Below, in pieces: positions 25,701 through 37,227 of a stretch of 64,000 nt of DNA. The stretch covers positions 44,877,359 through 44,941,358 of the forward strand of contig CM046004.1 of the NCBI GenBank assembly GCA_025175895.1, read 5' to 3'. The first letter of the stretch is position 1. The number at the start of each line of letters is the position of its first letter. The notes below the pieces were generated by a model. It saw nothing but the letters and a program-made list of their open reading frames with translations. It did not search any database and was not told the origin of the DNA. Source of the DNA: Wurfbainia villosa (Eukaryota; Streptophyta; Magnoliopsida; Zingiberales; Zingiberaceae). The position numbers and the translations under genes were made by a program.

Positions 25701-26737
25701 TACTTTACTGATCAAAACAAGCTAGGACCACCGGTCCATAGCAACACACTAATCACAAATCACTCGATCATTTACACAACACTTGCTCCGTAGTAAACAT
25801 ACAACATAAGGGTGTTGGAATCAATCCTACGTTCAGGACCTTACTTACCCATGGATACCCTTTTTACCCAATTTACAAATCAGGTTATCATCCGTACTCC
25901 ACTATTTACACATAACTAAGCATTTATAGGTTTACTTACATCACATTTGTAACTCCTAATCATGATGAGGAAATATGTGATAACAGCAACAAAGCATATA
26001 TAGCCAAAGACAAAGTATCAAGCACAAGAATAAATAAGAGGGGAGTCAAGGTAATATAATCATATAACATGATCATATATCTAAATCTGCATGTATCAAC
26101 AACTACATGACCAGGATAGGAAATTACCCACCTGATATGTAGACTATACTGATAGTCTTCATGTCAAAGAATGTCTCGAATCAAAATTCTGCAACATGTA
26201 ATATATATATCAATAGATCTCTAGCATAACCCTAAGCTTTGATTAGATAACCCCTACTAATTATTTCCCTTTATGGATTCATATAATTCCCAGTCATCTC
26301 TAAGATGAGAGTTATTCATCCTATCTTTTGATCCCACTAATCATACAAGTAATTAGTTATGAATCCCTTTATTCTGAATCAATTCCTTGTCAAAATACAA
26401 CATGCAAATCCACCATCCTCACAATACTTTAATCTAAAGAAATAGAACAATAATGGAGGTCTTACCACAAATATATGGTGAAGGCAATAAGGAATTCCAC
26501 AGGAGATTCACTGATCCACCTTAGGAAATATAAATATGAAATAATCAGATTTATTGACCAAACCCAATACTCCGATTGCCTTTTACCACCTAGCAATCGC
26601 AACATCACAACTAACATCAAATTTAGCACAAACAGGTTTTCAATCACACCATACATGTAGCATAAAGCTAACTAAACTCACCCTTCAATCCCTCAGTCAC
26701 CAAACATCTTAGATCCATGCCCACAGCTTCAAGAATC

Positions 26738-26752
26738 GATAATAACCCACTG
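26738..26752. repeat. SINE target-site duplication, left copy
   Basis: GATAATAACCCACTG, repeated exactly at 27051-27065. The other GYP-A LTR has a single, slightly diverged copy at this position (near 18466-18480). Confidence 0.95.
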
Positions 26753-27050
26753 TCGCCCCTAGGGCAACGACGCGGTGGTAAGGTACGAAGTTCCCCTCTG
26801 CGCATCCAGGGGTCGATTCCGCCCTAGTAGGCACGCTGCGCGAGTGGTGGTGCTCGATGCCCCCTCGTCCCATCATGGTCGACCTTCCTGGGCAGCACAG
26901 GTCCTAACGCGTCGGACCACCCGTCATCCTGATTTACCCTCATCAGTCGTTGGGAAACTTCCGTGGGGCCGGGGTGGCTGGCCATCAGGACTAGTAGGGA
27001 AGAGAAATCATACCTGATACCTGATGTAAATAAAAAAAGAAAAAAGAAAA
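26753..27050 (+). mobile_element. tRNA-derived SINE (298 bp)
   Basis: Flanked by a perfect 15-bp duplication, with a polymerase III promoter near the 5' end: an A-box-like CGGTGGTAAGG at about 26773-26783 and a B-box-like GGGTCGATTCC at about 26810-26820, spaced as in tRNA genes. The GC-rich body ends in an A-rich tail (AAATAAAAAAAGAAAAAAGA-like, 27018-27050). The SINE is absent from the partner LTR, which confirms it as a later insertion. It would be mobilised by LINE enzymes encoded elsewhere. The family is not named. Confidence 0.93.
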
Positions 27051-28019
27051 GATAATAACCCACTGCCAAAAAACAAAACAGCCTAGTTACAGTTGTTAAC
27101 CGAGGCATCTCAACACCACTTCACTACTTGGATGTTCTTATCGAGGGCTTTATCTCCCAACGCAACAACCATAAATTTCCAACGCGTGGACAACCCCTTT
27201 CCCGAGCCAAGCTGTTCACCGGAACAAACCACTGCTCAAATCAAAGATCCAATTCAACAAAAGAAAATCATAGCTCCAAAACTCAATGGCAGGACCAATT
27301 ACCGACGATTAACATGAGGATGGGCTTGGCGGCTATCCAACTCACGGTGGTTGAATGAGAAAGAGAAGAGAAGGGGATCGGACAGCTCCAACGGCGACGC
27401 GACAATAGGCGACAGTGAAAGCATGAGCGGCGACGATGAAGAGGCGACAGAGTTTGGCCGCATGACAGCAAGCGAAAGGGTTGCAGCGCGATGGCAGATC
27501 GATCTCACATCGAGCGGGGACAACGACGACGACGACAGTGAGCTCGAGCTGAGATCGAGTGAAGATACAGTGGAGATCAGCTGGATCAAGTGGAGATCAG
27601 GCTAGATCGGGTGGAGATCGGGTTTGATCGGGCGGATATCAGCACCGACGGCAGTGAAGAGGAGCGCTCGAACAATGGCGGCGAAGAGGAGGGGTCGCGC
27701 GCGATCAGGAGAAACGGGAAGAGACAATGGCGGCGAGGAAGAAGGGACGCCAACAAGCTGAGCTCCAAGTGCAGCGATAAGTGGGAAAAGTAAAGCTTGC
27801 CGTGGGGAGAAGAATCGGTGGAATCTGAAGATGGCGATGAGGAAGAGAAATCAAAGAAGAAGAGAAACGCTCGCGTGCGTTACGAAGGGGATTGGTCGGG
27901 TTTGGCATTAAAGTGGATCGGGTTTAAAACCCTATAAGCCAAACCTAAATCCACTTAAACTATATATTCTCCAAACATAATATTATCCCTTTAGCCATTT
28001 TTTTCCACCGTATTTTACA

Positions 28020-28235
28020 TATACTAAGCAAATTAAATTTAAAATTATCTATGAGTAGAACTTTTTGTATAACAAAATTAGATTCTAATTCAATATTACC
28101 TGATCCAATTAGCTTAAGTTTGCTGTTGTTTTCAAAGGAAACTATTCCTAGGTTCTTGTAGCTTAATTCGGAGAACTTTTGACTATCTCTAGCCATATGT
28201 CTGGAGCAGCTACTATCCAGAATCCATTGATCCAT
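28020..28235 (-). pseudogene. COP2 protease fragment
   Basis: Copia aspartic protease start: MDQWILDSSCSRHMARD at the right end, followed by the YKNLGIVSFENNSKLKLIGSG region. The usual catalytic DSG reads DSS here and TGD reads ARD, so the enzyme would probably be inactive. A TAG directly precedes the open frame, as in COP3. The fragment is cut at 28020 by GYP-A and continues as the pre-integrase region at 15770. Confidence 0.88.
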
Positions 28236-29160
28236 TCTGAAGTCCTACATGAATTAATATTTTTTTAAGATAATTCAAATCTTGAGTAGGATGAATTTTC
28301 TTAAATTCTATTTAAGTTGTAAATTTGTTAAGGGAGTAAATTTATTAAATTAATTATAGTTGGATTAAGTTTTGTTAATTTAATTTGTTTTAGTTAGGTA
28401 AATTTGTTTAGTTTATGTATAGTACATTAGGTTGAGTTAAATTAAGTTAAGTTTAATTAAGGTAAATTGTTAAGATATATTAGATTGAATTAAGCTAAAT
28501 TAAACTCAATTAAGTTCTAAATCATCTCACCCAAGATAGGTTTTCAATACACTTATCCCTATGTGTTTTATGAGATGAATATTTCTTTTATCTTAATTAA
28601 ATTTAATTAGCAATTTCAAAGTGTTTAAACTTGTGTTAGATTCAAGCTTGATTTGAGCTAGTCAAGTAGGTTTTTCCAGTATTGACTTCCAGGTTGTGGC
28701 GAGGCACATGACCTTCTTGGTTATCGGAGCAACGACCACTTCCTAGACAAAGTCAATAAAGGAATCAAGTACTTGAATCACTTTAGACTAAATCTTGGTC
28801 TAACTAGTTAAATACTTAGTGAGTTAGCTTTGATCAGTTCCACTCGACTTAGTGCATCAGGTCATAGCGAGGCACATGGCCTTCTTGGTTATCAGAGCAA
28901 TGACCACTTCCTAGACATGCACTTCGAAGAGCTTCCCTAACTTACTATCAGTTCACTTGTCTTAGTACTAGGTTGTTCAAGTTTAAACTACTTTGTTTTC
29001 TATCTAGTCCATTCTAAATTAAGCAAGTAAAGTAAACTAACACATGCAAGTATTTAACTAAAACAAGGAAAGTAAACTAAAGCATGCAAGTGTTTAACTA
29101 AAACAAGGAAACAAGCAAGGTGTTAGCTCCCTCTAAATGGTAGCTAGTTTGAGTTTTGTT
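28236..29160 (-). other. COP2 gag-protease spacer with duplicated conserved motif
   Basis: AT-rich non-coding DNA. A block of about 60 bp (plus strand GGCGAGGCACATGACCTTCT to ACCACTTCCTAGAC) occurs at 28697-28750 and again at 28866-28917, and a related block lies in the COP3 spacer at 60479-60535. Its right end adjoins the gag tail motif, its left end the protease start. Confidence 0.7.
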
Positions 29161-29985
29161 CATTAAGTGAACTTGACTCTTGGGAACCCAAAATTGATTT
29201 AGTCCAATTTAGTTGACTAAGCTAGACTTAGGAACCCATGCTTGGACTCTATTCTTAGCATTTCGGCTAAGTAATGACATGTATGATTTATAGGTGGACT
29301 TAGCCTTATACCCGAGTCCGGATCTATCGTACACAGCTCATTGAGATCCAAGCATCATGTTGAGATACTTGAAACCCGAAGTGAACCTTTCCAAAGAGCC
29401 GATTTGGTCTTCTACTTGCCTTTTCAGGACTGAGTTCTCTTCCTCAAGCTTTGCAACTTGAGTTGAGTCTCTATCCTTAATTCATCAAGTCGAAGTCTTC
29501 GAGTTGACTTGCTCCTTAAGTACTTGGGCATCCTTAAGTAGTGAGTCGACCCGATTCTCAGACTTAGCTAATTTCCTACCTAAGCATGTAATAATATTAT
29601 ATAATTTATCTTCTAATGGAGAAGTTAACTCATTTGAACCTTCGAAAATGGATACGGATCCGTGGATTCTCTCGGACTCAGAATCAGACTCGTACTCGGA
29701 ACTTGACTCGGCTTCGGATCTTGATTCGGCCATAAATGTGACGAAGCTTCTTTTCGTCTCTTCCGCATCTGACTCCTCCAATGACGACTCATCCCATGTC
29801 GCCTTAAGCGCCTTCTTCTTCTTTTCTTCCTTTTTTAAGTTTGCGCACTCCGACTTGTAGTGTCCATTTCTGTTGCATTCGTATCACATTACTTCTGATC
29901 GAGGTCTCGGCTTGTTGTCAACCACCTTTTTGGCATCTTTCTTCATAAATCTCTTCCTCCGGTTGAACATCTTCCAGACCATTGA
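29161..29985 (-). pseudogene. COP2 gag, C-terminal half, cut by ATH
   Basis: Right to left: a basic segment, a zinc knuckle YECNRNGHYKSEC (about 29848-29884), an acidic serine-rich region (SSSEYESDSESE near 29700), a leucine/lysine region likely to form a coiled coil (KLAKSENRVDSLLKDA near 29540), and the tail motif NQFWVPKSQ at 29172-29198. The first cysteine codon of the knuckle is a TGA stop (29884-29886). The frame is lost between 29485 and 29200. The N-terminal half is beyond the ATH insertion at 29986. Confidence 0.85.
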
Positions 29986-31334
29986 TGTGAGCAAAACATA
30001 TAGGATTTTAGGAGTAGTTTTCGCTCACATCTTGTTACATTTTTTGTGAGTTTCATGCACATGTTACTCTAATCTTGCACGCATTTCCTATTTTCTAGTT
30101 CGGAGGTCTGCTCGTTGTACTTTTGTGTGCAGGTTAGCTTTTCTGGTGATAAAGATGCATTTTTGGAGCAAAAGAAGGACTTTCACAGCTAGACACAGAG
30201 TGGGACATGGCCAGGGCGTGTGGATTCACACGGCCGTGTCCGATGGGCGAAGAACAGCACCCCAAGGCCGCACACGACCTGACCGTGTGGAAACACACGG
30301 TCGTGTGGTAGCTCGACAGATTTGCGCGACTAGGGCTTTTTTTGGATTTTACAGCGGTCCGAGGTGATGTCTATATAAGGATGACTCCGCCCAAACCCTA
30401 GGGGGGAGGCACAACGGCTAGGATGGCACGCCGAAGCCCTAAAAAGCTTCGGTAACTCACAACGGGGAGGAGGAATGCCGCCGGAGGTCCATAACTTGCA
30501 ATACAATGCCGAAGAGAGGATCACGAAGCATTGTAATCTCTATTTCTACGCTCTCTTTCTATTGTAATTGAACTTAAACATGTTTTTTGATTCTTCCTTT
30601 GTGTTTATGGAGTAGAACTTTCGATTCTAGGATTAGGGAGTATCTTGTGTACATAGACAATATCGGTTCACATTAAATTCTAGCCATAAGTTTAATTTGA
30701 CAATTGGTAGTTTCTCTTTATTATATCTACGTGTATTTGGCTTTCTTTCCGCTGTTCATAGGCGATACGAGGTGGTGACAGCCCTCGCAATCTAGATTTA
30801 GGAGGTTTGATCAAGGAACTTGGGGGTAAACCTGACCTCCCGTAACTGCAGGGAGAAGGGAGCGGTGGAATCAGAAATGGTCCACCACAAGGATTGATTT
30901 GGCATCCTCGTACCCTCTATCCCATCCTATTTGGGCGAGGATATCTCCCGGTGAATGCGGCGGCTTTGCGGGAGAGTGTAGGTAGACGTTTAGACGATGC
31001 CAATTGACAACATTGTTCTGTAGTACACAAGTGAAATCGAAGTCCTAGGATCGCCTTTTAAGACCCCGGCACCCTCTTTTCCTCCTCCGTGTGACACTGC
31101 ACAGAGTAGTGTCCACCGATAGTCCTCACCAACCGACTCTCTCTTAGAGATCACGTCCGAACAATCGCAACCACTTAGTGTATTGGTACTCAAATCTCAG
31201 TCTCTGTGGGATCGATAATGTTTATTACTTGACGACATCCGTGCACTTGCGAGCGTTGAACGCGAGCATGAGCGCGCACTTTGAGTCCATGACGGTATCT
31301 ATCGCGCGATTTGAGGACGCGTCCATGCGCATCA
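29986..31334 (+). repeat. ATH 5' LTR (right end approximate)
   Basis: Starts TGTGAGCAAAACATATAGG where COP2 gag homology stops. TATA box CTATATAAGG at 30371-30380. Upstream of it is a perfect hairpin, GACCGTGTG-GAAA-CACACGGTC at 30281-30302, and a CACACGGCCGTGT palindrome at about 30227-30239. The end is placed at a CA six bases before the primer-binding site. No second LTR is available to confirm it. Confidence 0.75.
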
Positions 31335-31340
31335 AGTTTT

Positions 31341-31357
31341 TGGCGCCGTTGCTCGGG
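31341..31357 (+). promoter_or_regulatory. Primer-binding site of ATH
   Basis: TGGCGCCGTTGCTCGGG closely matches the TGGCGCCGTTGCCGGGG typical of Athila and Tat elements, which is attributed to an aspartate tRNA primer. One base has changed and one is inserted. Confidence 0.85.
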
Positions 31358-31592
31358 ACTATCGAACGGTGGTGATTGGATCGGACTTAGGATTAGATTA
31401 TTTTCTTGCTTTATTTTCTTATTAGTTTACTTTATTTGCTTTAGTTTTATTTTCCATGTTTAGATTTAGTTTTTATTTTCAGTAGTAGTTTCCTGTTTAC
31501 TTATTGCATTTTAGGTTTTATTTGCTAGATTTATTTATTTTCTACTTTTAGCATTAGGTTAGCACTCTTACTTTTGTGTGTTGGTTCGTCGT

Positions 31593-32033
31593 ATGCTTAG
31601 AAGACTAGGATCGGAAGGACTAGTTCCGATCGATTTAGAGATTGAGCAAACCTTTCACTGTTGGAGAGTAGCACAGCGAAAGATGGAAGATCAAGCTGCA
31701 TCCGAGGTGAACATGGGCAGCCGACCTCTGCGGGACTACGCAACTCCTAGCGATAGAGGATTCAGGCCGAGCATAGCTGGACCATCAATTTCGGCAAATA
31801 ACTTTGAGCTGAAGCTGACACTTATACATATGGTCTAGCAGAGTCAATTCGGGGGAGCTGCAACTGAAGACCCGAACTGACATCTTGAGGCTTTTCTCAA
31901 AATCTGCTCAACTATGAAACTGAACGGAGTCCCTTCTGACGCGATCCATCTGAGCCTGTTCCCATTTTCACTGTGGGATAAGGCTAAGGCATGGCTTCAC
32001 TCCTTATTCTATGGCAGCATCACCACATGGGAG
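31593..32033 (+). pseudogene. ATH gag, N-terminal part
   Basis: The frame opens at ATG 31593 (MLRRLGSEG) and passes through MEDQAASEVNMGSRPLRDY to the conserved gag core LFPFSLWDKAKAWLHSL (about 31950-32005), typical of retrotransposon gag proteins of Athila and Tat elements. In-frame stops occur at 31836-31838 (TAG) and about 31878 (TGA). It is interrupted after TTWE at 32033 by U-out. The frame on both sides of U-out is the same once one copy of the duplication is discounted. Confidence 0.88.
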
Positions 32034-33356
32034 TGTTGGGTTTCCGGCACCGCGGCGAGTGTGTGTTCGAACATGTTTCGTAAACATGTGCACAGCGGAA
32101 GGAATAAAATAATAAATCTAATTTATTACAACACACACATCACACGCATGCATAGTATAACATGTGTAGACATAACCGTAAATTCAAATTGTGCAATAAA
32201 AGAAAACTTAAACTACGTATACCTGACGTATCACGTGTAGCGGGAAAGACATCAATCGGAACGATTCTAGCTAGAATCATCTGTATCCATATCCACGCTG
32301 AGTATCTTCGGGATGACTTCACGAAGTCACGAGCCTCGTCTTTGTATGGGTTACTAGCCTCGTGTTGAAGACGACGTGATCGAGAGAAGATCACGATCCG
32401 AATCAAAATTCGGATCCAAAATGAGTCCTCAAAAACTCACTTCTCCAGAGAGGTATTCGTCAACCGTTTGACGAATCCTTCGTCCTCCACCTATTAGGAT
32501 TACCGGAGATCGAATCCCCGGCAAGGAAGGTGCTGTAGGAGCTCCAAACATCGTCCAAACGATGCTCCGACAAGAGGGAAACAAGCTATCCAGAAAACTG
32601 GACAGCTTTGGTGGAGACCTTGTGCCGGCCAAATAAGGAAAGCAATGTGCTCACCTTGTCACCAGAGCCAAGGAAGATCACCGGAGCTCCTCCGGCAGTA
32701 GCTCGATGCCGGCAAGAGAGATGGTCGGCAGCAGCTGGACGCCGGTTGAAGGAGCTAGGCGGTGGCAAGGAGGTTGGCGCCGACCACTTGGAGAAGAGGG
32801 AGAGGGTGGGCGGCCAAAATAATTAGGGTTTCATGAATTAGGATTAGGGTTTAACAAAAACCCTTAAGCCCTATTTTCTAGAGAACAAATTCTCTTAATG
32901 GTTATCAGATCATAACCAAAAGCCCGTTAACCCGCTCCATTAATTTAAGTTAAAATAAACCAAACCATGTTGGTCTATTTTAAGTTAAAACAAACCAAAC
33001 CAACTTTGGTTCATTCGTTTAAAACAAACCAAACCCTTTGATTTATTCTCCTCATTGGATTAGAACCAAACTAATTTGGTTCATCCATCATGTCTTCACA
33101 AGACACGGCCCATCCATGCTTCCATTGCGACTGAAACGATTTCATGCTCGCTCCATGTTTGGTCCAACCAAACCTAGTTTCTCTCGGTCTGAGAATCTCA
33201 TTCTCAAGCTCGTTTTAAATCCTTCGGATTACGCTTGTTGTGTGTGTGACAAAATAGGTTCTCGGTTTATGTTGGCCGTCTATAATTAACCATTAATTAT
33301 AGAACGATCATGAGTGGCACCTAGTAGTACATCATGATCCCTAATTAATCGAAAAG

Positions 33357-33819
33357 TGTTGGTGCAATCGGCCCAGGTCACGATTGACCAGGACTCGAGT
33401 TTGGCTTGAGTGAAGTTTTGATGTGTTTTGATGTTTCGACAAAAACATATGACAATATAATTGTCATAGAAAGTCCAAGTTGGACACTTGGCATTTGGGA
33501 AAGTCCAAGTCCTGAGTACTTGGCAAATGGAAAGTCCAACATGTGTTGGCAAGGAAAGTCCAAGCATGGGTCTTGGCATGTAAAGTCCAAGCATGGGTCT
33601 TGGCATGGAAAGTCCAACATGGGTTGGCATTCGAAGTCCAAGGGGATTGATATTGGCGGCGTAAAGTCCAAGCGGTAGTCTTGGCAGCATAAGTCCAATG
33701 GTTGGCGGCGTAAAGTCCAAGCGGAGTCTTGGCGGCGTAAGTCCAATGTGCCTTGGCGGTGTAGACACCGTTAGCATGACATAGCCGATGGAAGCACCTG
33801 AAGGCTAGCGCGATGGATG
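33357..33819 (+). repeat. COP-D 5' LTR, first part
   Basis: 463 bp from TGTTGGTGC to the GYP-B insertion after CGATGGATG. It holds about ten short repeats of AAAGTCCAA followed by a variable spacer and (C)TTGGC (33465-33750), giving a run of GTCCAAG...CTTGGC inverted pairs. Confidence 0.9.
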
Positions 33820-34557
33820 TGTCACGCCCGCCCTTCCGGGATACTTACATGTCCGGAGAGGCGGCGCGTGACGCGGCCGTACATACATTTCATACAGCGG
33901 AAGACTTTATATATATACTTCTTATTTCTTACAGCGGAAGACTTGAGACCTAAATACTTTTTTTTTTCTTTTAAACATAAATATGCATTAACACTTCTTC
34001 TTAACATAGAGTATGTTTCATAGCATAGCATGCATAGATACTTCTTCTTACTTCTTCTTTACTTCTTCTTATCAACATAACGCATTCTTCTTTACTTCTT
34101 CTTATCAACATAAAGCATGCATCATATATATATATAGGTACTTAAGGCTTAGTAGGTTCATAACATCATCGTCATAGGGAGACATAAGTAAAGACATCCA
34201 TAGACATCATCATTATAGGTAATACATGTATAAGTAGACTTAACGGATCTTCTCCACCATGCCACTACCACACACATTGACCCCTCCTGCTGCTCCCTTT
34301 AGTTTATCCATCCCTTACCCTTATTTGCAGTACGAGGGAAAATAAACTATAAGCACATAGGCTTAGTAAGATCCTGTCCTACTCACAAAAACCATACATC
34401 ATCATTAATCATGACTTGTAGCATTTATAACATATAATCAATATATCATGTAACATACATGGCATCATCAACATAACTTGTAGCTTAAGTAACATAAACA
34501 TAACATACATGGCATCATATGTAACTTAGTAACCTAACATCATAGCGTGCCATCGAA

Positions 34558-35046
34558 CATAACATGTCACTTAACATTATGGCATATCATCTAACATAAC
34601 ATGTAACTTAACAATCATGGCATATCATCTAACATAACATGTAACTTAACAATCATGGCATATCATCTAACATAACATGTAACTTAACAATCATGACATA
34701 TCATCTAACATAACAGGTAACGTAAACAATCATGGCATAGCATCTAACATAACAGGTAACGTAAACAATCATGGCATAGCATCTAACATAACAGGTAACG
34801 TAAACAATCATGGCATAGCATCTAACATAACAGGTAACGTAAACAATCATGGCATAGCATCTAACCTAACAGGTAACGTAAACAATCATGGCATAGCATC
34901 TAACATAACAGGTAACGTAAACAATCATGGCATAGCATCTAACCTAACAGGTAACGTAAACAATCATGGCATAGCATCTAACATAACAGGTAACGTAAAC
35001 AATCATGGCATAGCATCTAACATAACATGTAACTTAACATTATGGC
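34558..35046. repeat. 39-bp tandem array in GYP-B left LTR, about 12 copies
   Basis: The unit contains AACATAACAGGTAACGTAAA, then CAATCATGGCATAGCATCT. The first copies are 35-38 bp variants with ATGTAACTTAAC and CATATCATCT. The partner LTR has the same array at about 42900-43390. Confidence 0.93.
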
Positions 35047-35159
35047 ATACATATGCAAGATGCTTTTGAAAACATATATGTTAGGTACGTAAATATAGAT
35101 CTCAACATATTTGGGCCCGGCATTGTACCACTTCTTCATTATCATAGCGCGCATCCCTA

Positions 35160-35415
35160 AATAGGCCCGAGGTAGCAAGTCTCGAACCTAATAGGTTCCT
35201 AGGCCCGAGTCTTATTCCATCGACCTAGGGGCAATCGTCATAGCGTAGAAGCCCATCCTAGGCCCGAGTCTTACTCCATCGACCTAAGGCATCTTGGAGC
35301 CCATCCCGTACTAGGCCCGAATCTTATTCCATCGACCTAGGGCCAATCATATAGAAGCCCATCCTAGGCCCGAGTCTTATTCCATCGACCTAGGCATCTT
35401 AGAGCCCATCCCTTC
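35160..35415. repeat. About 65-bp tandem repeat, four copies, GYP-B left LTR
   Basis: Each unit has CCTAGGCCCGAGTCTTA(T/C), TCCATCGACCTAGG and AGCCCATCC. The partner copies lie at about 43500-43755. Confidence 0.85.
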
Positions 35416-35479
35416 TTTGGACCTTGTTAAGGTCTTGGTACAAACCATGCAAAGTAAAATACTTATATGCTTATTTACA

Positions 35480-35905
35480 ACATAGCTTATTTCTTTAACA
35501 TAGCATACTTCATTTCATACATATTATGCTTCATTTCATTAACATAGCATAGCATACTTCATTTCATAACAACATAGCTTATTTCATTAACATAGCATAG
35601 CATACTTCATTTCATACACATCATGCTTCATTTCATTAACATAGCATAGCATACTTCATTTCATAACAACATAGCTTATTTCATTAACATAGCATAGCAT
35701 ACTTCATTTCATACACATCATGCTTCATTTCATTAACATAGCATAGCATACTTCATTTCATAACAACATAGCTTATTTCATTAACATAGCATAGCATACT
35801 TCATTTCATACACATCATGCTTCATTTTATTAACATAGCGTAGCATATTTCATTTCATAACAACATAGCTTATTTCATTAACATAGCATAACATACTTCA
35901 TGGTA
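35480..35905. repeat. About 48-bp repeat in alternating pairs, GYP-B left LTR
   Basis: Two related units alternate, one ending TTTCATACACATCATGCTTC and one ending TTTCATAACAACATAGCTTA. Both contain CATTAACATAGCATAGCATA, giving a higher-order unit near 96 bp. The partner array lies at about 43820-44230. Confidence 0.85.
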
Positions 35906-35924
35906 TGAACTTCATTGTAACCTA

Positions 35925-36720
35925 AAGGGATCAAAGGTGGCCGAATGGCCCTTATAGGCTTTTTAGGGTTTAGACCTTTAACCTAATTCAAGTAACATAC
36001 ATATGCATACAAATTCCATAAAATTCATGGTATGAACTTTATTGTAACCTAAAACTCAAAGGTGGCCGAATGGCCCTTATAGGCTTTTTAGGGTTTAGAT
36101 CTTTATCCTCAACCCCCTAACATGTTAACATCATTTCTTACAAGTAAAACAAGCTATAAAACTTCAATAAAACACCAAGATCCATATTGGCCGAATGGTT
36201 CTTAGGGTTCATTAGGGTTAGCTTTTGTCCTAATCCACTTTAACCCCTAACATCATCATCTAGTTATAGAACATAGCATAAACATAACATGGAGCTTCAT
36301 TTAGACCCTAGTCCATGACTTGGCCGAATGGTTCATGGAGACCTTTGGGGTTAGATCTTTATCCTAATCCCTCTAACATGCTATCATCATCATTTGCAAG
36401 TAAAGCAAGATATAAACTTCAACAAAAACACCAAAAACCCATGTTGGCCGAACGGTCCATAGGGTTTCCTAGGGTTAACTTTTGACCTAACCCCTTTTAA
36501 ACCCTAACTACATCATATAGCAATTAAAACATGGCATTCATGAAACTCTAACCCTAATTTCCTAGGGTGGCCGAAACACATAAGGGCTCAACTAGGGTTA
36601 GCTTTTTAACCAACCCTCTTTTCCCATCTTAGCATCATCATATCCTTCCTAAACATAGATTTCAACTTCATTGGTAAACTAAAACATGCTTGGCCGAATA
36701 TAACATACAAGTTGTTCAAA
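35925..36720. repeat. Degenerate tandem repeat of about 125 bp, seven copies, GYP-B left LTR
   Basis: Each copy carries TGGCCGAATGG (or a variant), then TAGGGTTTA-like and CCTAACCCC-like motifs. TGGCCGAA occurs near 35938, 36063, 36188, 36322, 36446, 36567 and 36691, so the spacing is 121-134 bp. The partner array lies at about 44262-45045. Confidence 0.8.
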
Positions 36721-37227
36721 CATTCAATCGCAACTACTCGTATGCAGGTGAGGGATACTTACTTCCTTCGCTTTGTTTTGGGTGGAGAAGATGACCTAAG
36801 AACCAACCCTAGCCCTTGCTTCTTGCTTGAAGGAGGTTCGGCCAATGGAGACAATGGAGAGGGAGCTCAAGATTTTCGGTGAGAAGAGGAAGAAGAAGAG
36901 AGGAAGTGACCAAATTCAACCTTCCCTCTTCTTTATAAAGGGGGGAGGAAGAGAAGTTCCTCTTTTCTTTTCCATGCCTCTTCATTTACTCCTAGTCCCA
37001 CTTATCTATAGTTTCCCCCTCTTCCTTAATCATATAGTCCTATTGGGCTTCTGGTTAGTGGGTGCATCTATAAGGCTTGGCTATCTCTAGAGGTTTGGAG
37101 TTCAATTCCTAGGCCTTGCACCCCTTTTCGGCTTATTTTCTTTTATTTTTGAGAAGGCCCACATAAAGCCCATGATCATCAAGCCAAAAATTCTTGTAAA
37201 ATTGCTAGGAATTTTACGGGCGTTACA

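Larger units (their letters stand above)
24132..28019 (-). repeat. GYP-A 5' LTR (3888 bp, including a SINE)
   Basis: Partner of 15771-19401, with the same order of landmarks. It opens TGTCACGCCTCGAG and closes CGTATTTTACA at 28019. The extra length is mainly a 298-bp SINE plus its 15-bp duplication at 26738-27065, partly offset by the shorter AT microsatellite. Confidence 0.92.
33820..37227 (-). repeat. GYP-B 3' LTR (3408 bp)
   Basis: The plus strand opens TGTCACGCCCGCCC and closes ACGGGCGTTACA. It contains four tandem arrays listed separately (39-bp, about 65-bp, about 48-bp and about 125-bp periods). A TTTATAAAG motif at about 36931-36940 is the likely TATA box on the minus strand, which would leave a short U3 (about 290 bp) and a repeat-rich R/U5 of about 3 kb. 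Confidence 0.93.

Noticed and set aside
26753..26830. Functional tRNA gene
   Set aside because: It has A- and B-box-like motifs but no cloverleaf that I can complete, and it is continuous with a SINE body and A-rich tail.
32429..32826. Possible host exon (short frames on both strands)
   Set aside because: The segment is the leader part of the U LTR and recurs in inverted orientation at 53300-53720 with different frames.
34558..35046. Regular 39-bp array as a possible CRISPR-type array
   Set aside because: The units are contiguous direct repeats without unique spacers, lie within a retrotransposon LTR and are duplicated in the partner LTR.
35925..36720. Interstitial telomere repeats (TAGGG/CCCTAA motifs)
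   Set aside because: The motifs are isolated, not in tandem TTTAGGG arrays, and are part of the 125-bp unit.
36827..37090. 87-codon frame conserved in both GYP-B LTRs (also 45161-45424)
   Set aside because: Conservation follows from the recent LTR duplication. It spans the TATA-like region on the other strand and has no recognisable similarity.
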